Below, piece after piece: positions 6,067 through 10,855 of a DNA stretch of 10,855 nt. Both the position numbers and the translations under genes were made by a program. Every line of letters begins with the position of its first letter. Position 1 is the stretch's first letter. Source of the DNA: an uncultured Bacteroidales bacterium (GTDB lineage Bacteria; Bacteroidota; Bacteroidia; Bacteroidales; UBA1715); contig CALAUG010000027.1 of the NCBI GenBank assembly GCA_937892155.1, positions 1-10,855 of the forward strand, written 5' to 3'. A model generated the notes under the pieces. The model saw nothing but the letters and a program-made list of their open reading frames with translations, was not told the DNA's origin and searched no databases.

Positions 6067-6927
6067 CTAGTTTCTCGTCACAATCATCACAACTGAGCTC
6101 AGTACCAGCAACATTCCTATTGCCATTTGCAGCGAGAAATTTTCGTGGAATACAAGTACGCCTATACAAACTGCGGTGATTGGTTCAAGGGCGCCGATTA
6201 TGGCTGTGGGCGTGGAGCCAATACATTGTACGGCAACGGTCATCAGTACCAGCGAGAGCAAGGCAGGACCGACGGCCAGCACGGTTGCGACGCCCCAAGC
6301 ATGCGTCGTGGTAAGTAGCTGCAGCGGTTCGGTGAACAACGAATAAATGCTGACAATCACACTGCAGAACAGCAGCACGTACATTGTGAGCTTGTACGAC
6401 GACATTTGTACGGCAGATTTGTTCACCACCACGATATAGATGGCATACGTGAGCGCAGAAATCAGCACGAGAATAGTTCCGGCAAGACTGATATTCGAGG
6501 AACCGTCGCCATAGTACAGCAGAAAGATTCCCGAAATAGCAAGAATAAGCGAAATGATTGTGGTGAGCCGCAGTTTTTCCTTAAACAAAACGGCCATTAT
6601 CAGGGCAACCATAATTGGATAAGCAAACAGCATTGTACACGAAATGCCAGCATCCATCAGTTTGAAACTATTGTAGAATGTGAGCGACGAGGCAGAGAAC
6701 GCCACGCCCAACACGGCGGTAACTTTAAATTCCGGCAGCGTTAATCCGAACCGTTCCTTTTTTGCCACGACCATGGCAGCCAACAAAATAACGGCAAGGA
6801 AATATCTGTAGAACAGAGCGGTATTCACCGAATATCCATCGGCATAGAGAAACAGAGCCAGCGGATTGAGGCCGTAGCACACAGCGGCTAAAATCCCGCA
6901 GATCGTACCTTTAAGTTTCGTATTCAT
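6067..6927 (-). CDS. DMT-superfamily (EamA) transporter
   Basis: This is a 286-residue integral membrane protein with about ten hydrophobic spans arranged as two EamA repeats (roughly 3-137 and 147-285), the hallmark of drug/metabolite transporters that export small solutes such as amino acids or metabolites. Typical signatures are the N-terminal GILAAVCYGLNPLA, the end of repeat 1 with KEKLRLTT..SLILAISGIFLL, and in repeat 2 the STPTAIIGALEPITAVCIGVLVFHE segment. The substrate cannot be read from sequence. The frame extends six codons further to 6945. I chose ATG 6927 because it starts the usual family N-terminus (MNTKLKG) and because a -7 box at 6935-6942 would place transcription after 6945. 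The gene is transcribed toward ftsX with a 200-bp gap and its own likely promoter. Confidence 0.9.
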   Translation of the reverse strand: MNTKLKGTICGILAAVCYGLNPLALFLYADGYSVNTALFYRYFLAVILLAAMVVAKKERFGLTLPEFKVTAVLGVAFSASSLTFYNSFKLMDAGISCTMLFAYPIMVALIMAVLFKEKLRLTTIISLILAISGIFLLYYGDGSSNISLAGTILVLISALTYAIYIVVVNKSAVQMSSYKLTMYVLLFCSVIVSIYSLFTEPLQLLTTTHAWGVATVLAVGPALLSLVLMTVAVQCIGSTPTAIIGALEPITAVCIGVLVFHENFSLQMAIGMLLVLSSVVMIVTRN

Positions 6928-6934
6928 TACGGCG

Positions 6935-6942
6935 CAAAAATA
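6935..6942 (-). promoter_or_regulatory. Bacteroidetes-type -7 box for the EamA transporter
   Basis: TATTTTTG is a full match to TAnnTTTG but only 7 bp before ATG 6927, so the mRNA would be leaderless or nearly so. No good -33 is visible. If this promoter is real, the upstream ATG at 6945 cannot be used. Confidence 0.4.
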
Positions 6943-7031
6943 CATATTTTAGTTGTCGGTTGGCAGGAATTGGTGGACGGATAACAATTGTGTAATATCA
7001 CGTAGAAAATTTAAATAAACTGATTAATTTT

Positions 7032-7062
7032 TTTTGTTTTACAAAATAAAGTGCTTAATTTG
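7032..7062 (+). promoter_or_regulatory. Promoter of the AAA ATPase operon
   Basis: TTTTG at 7032-7036 and TTAATTTG at 7055-7062 (one mismatch to TAnnTTTG) are 18 bp apart, close to the Bacteroidetes -33/-7 layout. Transcription would start near 7069, leaving a leader of about 22 nt before ATG 7091 and excluding the TTG start at 7034. Confidence 0.5.
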
Positions 7063-7090
7063 TAAAAAAGTTACAAAAACAAACCTTAAA

Positions 7091-8314
7091 ATGGTATTTG
7101 AAATTCGTTTATCAAATTTTTTCTCCATAAAAGATGAAATTTGTCTTGACTTACGGGCTGCGAAACGTCAATCCGCCCAAACACGTTCTTTGGCATCAAA
7201 CGTATTTAACCATAATAAAACTCAATTGCTAAAAAGCGTTGCCATATATGGCGCAAATGCTTCTGGAAAATCCAATATTGTAAAAGCAATTCAATTTTGT
7301 ATTAAGATGATACTTAATTCTCATAATCATAATGAGAATGACACGCTTAATTTCATGCCTTACAAGTTTGACAATTACGATAAAAAACCGAGTTGTTTTT
7401 TCATACATTTTGTATGCAATGATATAGAATATGAATATTCATTTTGCGTAACAACATCCGAAATCATCACGGAATCATTGTATTATTATCCTAAAGGAAG
7501 AAGGGCACTTTTGTACGAACGAGATGAACGTAAGGGAACTGACAAAAAAGGAACGTATAAATTCGCTCAAGAATTGAAACGTCCGTTTGATATTGCAAAT
7601 AACACATCACGGAAGACGTTGTTTTTGTCGCGTGCAAGCAATTTGGGAAGAGATTGGGCTCAAAATTTATATCGTTTTTTTAACGAAGAATTTCTATTCA
7701 ATCTAAACTATTCGGTGACGCAGGAAACTTTACTGACTGTCAAGGACGACATTCTAAAGGCATTGCGGATAGCGGATTTTGACATTGTTGACTTTCAGAC
7801 AGAGAACGTTATGATTCCAACAGAAAGTGTCAGTTTCACCATTAATGGTTCTAAAACTCCCGAAATTGTACAAAAGCAGGAACTTGTGCCACAGTTGATT
7901 ATAAAAACATATCACAAGCAAAATCCCGACATACCCTTCAATTTGAAAATTGAAGAATCTGAAGGAACAAGAAAAATATTCTATTTGATGGTTGTACTGA
8001 CTGAAATTATAAAAACAGGCAAAATTCTTTTAATTGACGAGCTTGATCGTAATTTACATCCGTTGCTCGTCAAATATATCGTATCAATGTTCCACAACAG
8101 TGAAAAAGCGCAGATACTATTTACTACGCATAATACTAATTTGTTGAATATGAAAGAAATGCGTAAAGATCAAATATATTTTGTAAATAAAAAAAGAGAT
8201 GGATCAAGCGACCTGTATTCCTTGTTTGATTTCAAAGATTTCCGTGAAAACATGGATGTTGAAAAAGCATATATGCAAGGCCGTTTTGATGCAATACCAT
8301 TTATAGCACAATAA
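7091..8314 (+). CDS. AAA15 family (RloA-like, COG1106) ATPase
   Basis: This is a 407-residue P-loop ATPase of the OLD/RecF/SMC-like group. It begins with the family's FEIRLSNFFSIKDE strand-turn, then Walker A GANASGKS at 54-61. Walker B LLIDELDRNLHP has the catalytic D316-E317 and a D-loop, and TTH (345-347) is the switch histidine. It ends in YMQGRFDAIPFI, the tail seen in RloA-type proteins. No TOPRIM or other nuclease domain is present, so any nuclease or effector would be a partner. In known RloA/RloB pairs an RloB nuclease-like protein of about 200 residues follows; here a 55-codon gene follows after 2 bp instead. An open frame reaches back to TTG 7034, but ATG 7091 fits both the family start and the promoter. 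A role in phage defence is inferred from family and setting. Confidence 0.9.
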   Translation: MVFEIRLSNFFSIKDEICLDLRAAKRQSAQTRSLASNVFNHNKTQLLKSVAIYGANASGKSNIVKAIQFCIKMILNSHNHNENDTLNFMPYKFDNYDKKPSCFFIHFVCNDIEYEYSFCVTTSEIITESLYYYPKGRRALLYERDERKGTDKKGTYKFAQELKRPFDIANNTSRKTLFLSRASNLGRDWAQNLYRFFNEEFLFNLNYSVTQETLLTVKDDILKALRIADFDIVDFQTENVMIPTESVSFTINGSKTPEIVQKQELVPQLIIKTYHKQNPDIPFNLKIEESEGTRKIFYLMVVLTEIIKTGKILLIDELDRNLHPLLVKYIVSMFHNSEKAQILFTTHNTNLLNMKEMRKDQIYFVNKKRDGSSDLYSLFDFKDFRENMDVEKAYMQGRFDAIPFIAQ

Positions 8315-8316
8315 CT

Positions 8317-8484
8317 ATGAGTAAAAGCCGCAGAATCTCAAAAGGGCATATTCCAGACGAATTGCGTGTTGTTTTGCAGACAAATTATGATATTGCAATA
8401 CAACGAGCCAAAGCGATTGCAGGGAATGACACTCATAGTGATGTCTATAAGCTACTGGATGATTTAAGGAAAAATGAAGAATAA
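8317..8484 (+). CDS. Small 55-residue protein coupled to the AAA ATPase
   Basis: This is a complete short gene, ATG 8317 to TAA 8482-8484, beginning 2 bp after the ATPase stop on the same strand. The protein starts with a basic stretch (MSKSRRISKGH), continues with an apparent helix (IPDELRVVLQTNYDIAIQRA) and ends acidic with KLLDDLRKNEE. There is no signal peptide or membrane span, and I do not recognise the family. Tight coupling, codon use like the ATPase and an uninterrupted charged-helical composition argue that it is real. By position it stands where RloB or another partner would be. It might be a regulator, antitoxin-like inhibitor or DNA-contacting subunit of the ATPase; that is inference only. 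Its stop is 5 bp from the stop of the convergent membrane-protein gene. Confidence 0.7.
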   Translation: MSKSRRISKGHIPDELRVVLQTNYDIAIQRAKAIAGNDTHSDVYKLLDDLRKNEE

Positions 8485-8489
8485 CGTTT

Positions 8490-8708
8490 TTATTTCTCCT
8501 CTTGTTTGTTCTTTTTTTCATATTTGCTGCGGTAATGGTAATCCATGCCGACGCTTGTTCCTGTGAATGTTAGGATTTCGCCGAAGGCGGCTATCACACT
8601 TGGGTGAATTTCGCCTATTGGAGGCAGAAACATGGCGGTAAAAATGAGCACAATGCCGAAAAAGGCAAGGATATATGCTGCAATACATTGTATTGTGTTT
8701 TTTTTCAT
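8490..8708 (-). CDS. Small holin-like membrane protein
   Basis: This is a 72-residue protein with two hydrophobic spans, at about 8-28 and 36-54, separated by a PPIGEIHPSV turn and followed by DYHYRSKYEKK and a very charged tail. The two-span, charged-tail layout and the EIHPSV..AFGE..TFTG...GMDYHYR pattern match small Bacteroidetes proteins that I recall near HU genes and phage lysis genes, often described as hypothetical or holin-like. No endolysin or amidase gene is next to it, so the holin role is a guess. It is the last gene of a three-gene series (HU, HU, this) on the minus strand, and faces the ATPase pair end to end. Confidence 0.7.
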   Translation of the reverse strand: MKKNTIQCIAAYILAFFGIVLIFTAMFLPPIGEIHPSVIAAFGEILTFTGTSVGMDYHYRSKYEKKNKQEEK

Positions 8709-8794
8709 AATAAAAAGGTATTAGTGTTTTGATAACACACAGAAATAGAAGGACAAAAACTCCTGTTTGTGGTGTCGATGATTTTGCGGTTTCC

Positions 8795-9163
8795 TTATCC
8801 GATAAGCGATTTTAAATCGTCGCGTATTTTCTTTATCGGCAGAAAATGAAGATCTATGTGGTGGACCGCATCTTTGCCAGCTAGTCCTTCGTTGGCAGTT
8901 GTGTGGGCAAACGAAGTAAGTTTGAATGTGCCTAAAAATGGTACTTTCACAATGTTACCTTTGCAGACTTCCTGCTGGCAGACAGCAGCAACAGCTTCGA
9001 GTACGGAACGTACCTGTGCGTGCGATATTTGGTGGTTTTCTTTAATATAGTCGAGCAACACGTCTTCGTTGATGGTTTTGTTATGGGCAATATTGGTTTT
9101 GTAGCGTACCATACGGGTACCTTGTGCATTTTTTACGATTCTCTTACTTATTGAAAAATTCAT
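8795..9163 (-). CDS. HU-like DNA-binding protein (short)
   Basis: This is a 122-residue protein of the HU/IHF-like fold found in many paralogues in Bacteroidetes. An N-terminal helical part (INEDVLLDYIKENHQISHAQVRSVLEAVAAV) is followed by GNIVKVPFLGTFKLT at about 69-83, which matches the HU turn and strand that precede the DNA-gripping arms. The arm region is shorter and less basic than in classical HU, and the C-terminal helix IKKIRDDLKSLIG closes the fold. It probably binds DNA as a dimer; what it organises is unknown. It lies 85 bp downstream of the longer HU-like gene and beyond that gene's terminator, so it may be made partly by read-through or from its own promoter. Confidence 0.82.
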   Translation of the reverse strand: MNFSISKRIVKNAQGTRMVRYKTNIAHNKTINEDVLLDYIKENHQISHAQVRSVLEAVAAVCQQEVCKGNIVKVPFLGTFKLTSFAHTTANEGLAGKDAVHHIDLHFLPIKKIRDDLKSLIG

Positions 9164-9178
9164 TGTAGTATTTTTATA

Positions 9179-9198
9179 GCATTGCGGCTTAGCAATAC
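9179..9198. repeat. Small dyad in the leader of the short HU gene
   Basis: ATTGC-GGCTTA-GCAAT at 9181-9196, extended imperfectly by AG/CT, lies just upstream of ATG 9163. It could be an RNA hairpin or a binding site. Confidence 0.35.
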
Positions 9199-9212
9199 TG
9201 TGGTGGAAATAT

Positions 9213-9239
9213 AAAAAGGAGGTGCATTACACCTCCTTT
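9213..9239 (-). terminator. Rho-independent terminator after the long HU-like gene
   Basis: On the minus strand AAAGGAGGTG and CACCTCCTTT (9215-9239) form a perfect 10-bp stem with a 5-nt loop, ending in a TTTTT run (9217-9213). It lies 10 bp past the stop of the HU-like gene at 9249. The right arm is identical to the 3' end of 16S rRNA (anti-Shine-Dalgarno), probably by chance. Confidence 0.8.
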
Positions 9240-9248
9240 GCTTGTAAA

Positions 9249-9749
9249 TTAATTCTTTTTATTGTTGTTTGGAGCTGGTTCGGGAGTAAGTTCCTCATCC
9301 TCGTCTTCAACTGTTTTGTCGTCGTTGGCCGTAACGGTTTTCACTTCGTTGCCGTTCACGTCGTAGCACGATATGCTTATGTTGGTGTTCGCCAACTCTT
9401 GTTTTATATCGGTGTTGGGAGTGAAAATAACGCGGCGTGTACGGATAAGGTCGGTGCTTACATCGTCCACATTCTTAACAGAATTTGCACGGATGCCGAA
9501 ACGCATGAAACCAAGGCCAGGAATGGCTACCGAGTGACCTTCGGTTGCCCAGTCGGCAATTACATCGCCAATAGCCTGCCAAGCGGCGTTTATGGCACCT
9601 TTGGCTATACCTGAATTCCGCGATGCCTGTTTAATTACTTTGTCTGCACTTAGGCGACTGTACAATTCTGCTGCAAGAACGTAACGAAGTTCTCCTTCTC
9701 CATTTTTCGAGAATTTCAATAATCTTTGTTGAGCTTTAACTTTAATCAT
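9249..9749 (-). CDS. HU-like DNA-binding protein with acidic tail
   Basis: This 166-residue protein resembles the longer HU-like family of Bacteroidetes. Its first helices (LRYVLAAELYSRLSADKVIKQASRNSGIAKGAINAAWQAIGDVI) are followed by the HU-type GHSVAIPGLGFMRFGIRA at 71-88. A basic RTRRVIFTPN segment at 103-112 corresponds to the end of the DNA-binding arm. The C-terminal 30 residues are acidic and proline-rich (EDEDEELTPEPAP), unlike classical HU. It likely binds or bends DNA, with the tail modulating contacts. It has a good promoter (-33 TTG, -7 TATGTTTG) and a leader of about 62 nt with a dyad, and its own terminator follows. Proteins of this type occur both as housekeeping nucleoid proteins and near phage or conjugative genes, so its location does not settle which applies. 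Confidence 0.85.
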   Translation of the reverse strand: MIKVKAQQRLLKFSKNGEGELRYVLAAELYSRLSADKVIKQASRNSGIAKGAINAAWQAIGDVIADWATEGHSVAIPGLGFMRFGIRANSVKNVDDVSTDLIRTRRVIFTPNTDIKQELANTNISISCYDVNGNEVKTVTANDDKTVEDEDEELTPEPAPNNNKKN

Positions 9750-9778
9750 TTTGTTTAAAATTTTTAATTACTAAATGC

Positions 9779-9795
9779 GGTTGTCATGACCAACC
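9779..9795. promoter_or_regulatory. Dyad in the leader of the long HU-like gene
   Basis: GGTTG-TCATGAC-CAACC, a 5-bp stem or interrupted palindrome, lies about 17-24 nt downstream of the predicted transcription start. It could be an operator for autoregulation or a leader hairpin. Confidence 0.4.
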
Positions 9796-9818
9796 AATTT
9801 CATAATCGATTACGGAGG

Positions 9819-9849
9819 CAAACATAGATGCGATTTTTATGCGAATCAA
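9819..9849 (-). promoter_or_regulatory. Bacteroidetes promoter of the long HU-like gene
   Basis: On the minus strand TTG (9849-9847), a 20-bp spacer and TATGTTTG (9826-9819) match the -33/-7 consensus in both sequence and spacing. This is the best promoter in the window. Confidence 0.7.
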
Positions 9850-9857
9850 GAGTCAAC

Positions 9858-9909
9858 GAAAAATAACAGTCACTTTTTCTGTTTTTTTAAAAAAAGAGCC
9901 TCTTTTTTT
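9858..9909 (+). repeat. Hairpin-bearing direct repeat, copy A
   Basis: This is an imperfect direct repeat of 10024-10074. Shared blocks include GAAAAATAA, GTCACTTTTTCTGTTTTTT and an A-run/GAG/T-run dyad. Here the dyad is a 10-bp inverted repeat, AAAAAAAGAG-C-CTCTTTTTTT (9889-9909). It can act as a terminator-like structure in either direction. Confidence 0.65.
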
Positions 9910-9935
9910 AGGCGGTTTTTAGGACGTGGTTTTTT

Positions 9936-9979
9936 CTGCATAGTTAGGGAGTTTAAACTGCATAGTTATGTAGTGCAAA
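9936..9979 (+). repeat. Two tandem 22-bp units
   Basis: Each unit begins CTGCATAGTTA and ends with G-T-(T or G)-(T or C)-AAA (9936-9957 and 9958-9979). Where the units meet, GTTTAAAC (9951-9958) is a perfect palindrome. The tandem lies between the two hairpin repeats. Confidence 0.6.
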
Positions 9980-10023
9980 CGCGCAGGCCTTTTCGTCTTT
10001 TTTGCGTCCTCCGAAAATTTTTT

Positions 10024-10074
10024 GAAAAATAAATGTCACTTTTTCTGTTTTTTCGAAAAAAGAGCTTCTTTTTT
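10024..10074 (+). repeat. Hairpin-bearing direct repeat, copy B
   Basis: This copy lies 166 bp after copy A. It keeps the GTCACTTTTTCTGTTTTTT block and an 8-bp dyad AAAAAAGA-GCT-TCTTTTTT (10056-10074). Although the base sequence of the dyad differs slightly, pairing is retained. Confidence 0.65.
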
Positions 10075-10174
10075 ACTTCGGTTTACGGTGAGAGGAAAGA
10101 AAAAATGAGGGAAAAACGGCGGGAAAAGTTTAAAAGGGGGAAAATCATAACAAAAATGTAATAGAAATTTTTCC

Positions 10175-10182
10175 TACCTTTG
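10175..10182 (+). promoter_or_regulatory. Bacteroidetes-type -7 box for the DUF4007 operon
   Basis: TACCTTTG fits TAnnTTTG. It is identical to the box in front of the HNH gene. Transcription would begin near 10188, just before the small ORF at 10203. No clear -33 is seen. Confidence 0.45.
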
Positions 10183-10202
10183 TTGTGTATTAGAATAGTA
10201 GT

Positions 10203-10301
10203 ATGAAGTACTTTATATATCTAAAACGATATCTATTTGAGGCAATTGTTCAACTTTGCTCCCTGTATAAAAGTTTCGTTGACGGTGTATTTGGATTTTA
10301 A
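10203..10301 (+). CDS. 32-residue leader ORF upstream of DUF4007
   Basis: ATG 10203 to TAA 10299-10301, three bases before the DUF4007 start, encodes a short basic-hydrophobic peptide (MKYFIYLKRYLFEAIVQLCS, then LYKSFVDG and a GF end). It lies right after the predicted promoter. Position suggests translational coupling or a leader peptide, but a chance frame of this size in a leader cannot be excluded. No family is recognised. Confidence 0.35.
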   Translation: MKYFIYLKRYLFEAIVQLCSLYKSFVDGVFGF

Positions 10302-10304
10302 TTT

Positions 10305-10610
10305 ATGGCAGAATTTCATTTTTCTGGACACGAATCATTTCCTTGCAAAACGTTATGGCTAAAAAAAGGATATGATTTTTCAAAAGAGGAGAAAGACTTT
10401 AATGCACCTACAGCTGTAGTTGATTTGGGAGTAGGCAAAAATATGGTTTCGGCTGTACGTTATTGGTACAAGGCTTTTGGACTGAATAAAGATTCACAAA
10501 CAGGATGGATTGCGGACTACATTTGTTTAGTCTTCTGCAAAACGCATTTCAGTCCAATGACGGAAGTAAAGAAAATGGCAAAATCTTTACCGGAAAGTGA
10601 CAACCAGTAA
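10305..10610 (+). CDS. DUF4007 family protein, C-terminally truncated
   Basis: The first 75 or so residues are typical of DUF4007: FSGHESFPCKTLWLKKGYDF, then VVDLGVGKNMVSAVRYWYKAFGL and GWIADYI. In the family this N-terminal part is followed by a DPYLED..TLWLLH region and about 200 further residues. None of that is present; after IADYI the frame runs on with an unrelated stretch to a stop at residue 102. The other two frames downstream also lack the missing part, so a single frameshift does not explain it; a deletion, recombination or assembly break is more likely. DUF4007 genes occur in defence clusters, often with PAPS-reductase-like (DndC-like) proteins, and an R-M-like gene follows here. 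The encoded fragment is probably not functional. Confidence 0.7.
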   Translation: MAEFHFSGHESFPCKTLWLKKGYDFSKEEKDFNAPTAVVDLGVGKNMVSAVRYWYKAFGLNKDSQTGWIADYICLVFCKTHFSPMTEVKKMAKSLPESDNQ

Positions 10611-10631
10611 AAAAAATGGGATTTTTTTTAC
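10607..10631. terminator. A/T-rich perfect hairpin at the DUF4007 stop
   Basis: GTAAAAAAAAT and ATTTTTTTTAC form an 11-bp stem around GGG. The stop codon of the truncated DUF4007 frame is inside the left arm. The T-rich right arm could act as a terminator, in which case the next gene needs its own promoter. Confidence 0.5.
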
Positions 10632-10757
10632 CGATATACATCAATGAGTAAAACAAAGAAAGAATTAACCAGATGAGCAATATGAACGTTAGACATATAC
10701 TGGGAATAACAAAATAACACGCAAACTTAAACATCAAAGAATTTATAGTAACTAAAT

Positions 10758-10855
10758 ATGATCACCATTTCTGAAATACTTAAAGGCAGCGACTACAGCT
10801 TGTCGCAGTTCAGCAAGGAAAAAATCATTCAACTTGAATCACAGATAGAAGAAAA
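10758..10855 (+). CDS. Probable restriction-modification protein (N-6 DNA methylase/HsdR-N type), 5' part
   Basis: ATG 10758 opens a frame that runs off the window after 32 codons (MITISEILKGSDYSLSQFSK, then EKIIQLESQIEE). The SEIL.GSDY.LSQF...I..LE..I pattern is the start I recall for Bacteroidetes N-6 DNA methylase proteins that carry an HsdR-like N-terminal nuclease domain. No catalytic motif is within the visible part, so the family is tentative. It lies 147 bp after the DUF4007 fragment, beyond the A/T hairpin. If correct, it supports a defence island at this end of the window. Confidence 0.5.
   Translation, partial: MITISEILKGSDYSLSQFSKEKIIQLESQIEE

Larger units (their letters stand above)
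9750..10202. other. Gene-free stretch between divergent operons
   Basis: No convincing coding frame is present. The stretch holds the HU promoter and dyad, the duplicated hairpin elements at 9858-9909 and 10024-10074, the 22-bp tandem, and a purine-rich segment at about 10080-10145. It ends with the -7 box of the DUF4007 transcript. Confidence 0.6.

Noticed and set aside
6981..6998. A GGATAACAATTGTG-like stretch resembling part of the lac operator.
   Set aside because: Only half of the operator is similar, no LacI-type regulator is near, and such AT-rich matches are common by chance.
9222..9614. A 130-codon frame on + across the long HU-like gene.
   Set aside because: It is an opposite-strand shadow starting inside the HU terminator.
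10549..10737. A 62-codon hydrophobic frame on - after the DUF4007 fragment.
   Set aside because: Its hydrophobicity comes from the A/T-rich DNA around the hairpin, and it overlaps the DUF4007 end; no start signal is seen.
10788..10799. AGCGACTACAGC (SDYS) in the R-M-like gene, compared with the SDYVQ repeat of the cassettes.
   Set aside because: Only the first codons agree and two of nine bases differ there; it lies in the protein's N-terminus, not at a domain border.

Overview
The window looks like chromosomal DNA of a gut-type Bacteroidales bacterium (Bacteroides/Prevotella-like). Support comes from a Bacteroidetes-type FtsX followed 2 bp later by a DUF3098 gene, two HU-like DNA-binding proteins of the Bacteroidetes kind, an Mpi-like serine invertase, AT-rich leaders without Shine-Dalgarno sequences, and several upstream matches to the Bacteroidetes -7 box TAnnTTTG. 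No tRNA, rRNA or CRISPR array was seen.

Layout. (1) 1-609: the 3' part of a GC-rich, phage-associated type gene with a strong terminator. (2) 608-1144 (-): an HNH endonuclease. (3) 1210-4045: an apparent DNA-inversion module. A complete serine invertase is followed at once by a DNA target-recognition (specificity) cassette on +. A second, different cassette faces it on -, and behind that lies the 3' part of a second invertase. A perfect 16-bp inverted repeat lies at the head of each cassette, in frame, and two more perfect inverted repeats (15 and 24 bp) lie inside the cassettes. (4) 4046-4677 (-): a chimeric reading frame made of about 22 residues of an RbgA/YlqF-type start, a sigma-factor-like Cys-rich protein, and an out-of-frame tail through the invertase remnant. 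It sits where uppP is normally found. (5) 4677-6927 (-): DUF3098, ftsX and a DMT transporter. (6) 7091-8484 (+): an AAA15/RloA-like ATPase with an unannotated 55-residue partner gene 2 bp downstream. (7) 8490-9749 (-): two HU-like proteins and a small holin-like membrane protein. (8) 9750-10202: a gene-free stretch with duplicated hairpin elements and a 22-bp tandem repeat. (9) 10203-10855 (+): a 32-codon leader ORF, a truncated DUF4007 gene, an A/T hairpin and the first 32 codons of what resembles a restriction-modification protein.

How it fits together. The most interesting unit is 1210-4045. The invertase would flip or reshuffle TaqI-like/type IIG specificity domains that have no methyltransferase of their own here. 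The reading frame through the 16-bp repeat (SDYVQ) suggests they are spliced onto a catalytic half located elsewhere. The right end (ATPase pair, DUF4007, R-M start) looks like a defence island. The junctions at about 4045, 4611 and 4677 join unrelated genes within codons, so either a real rearrangement or a chimeric assembly must be considered before linking the left and right halves.
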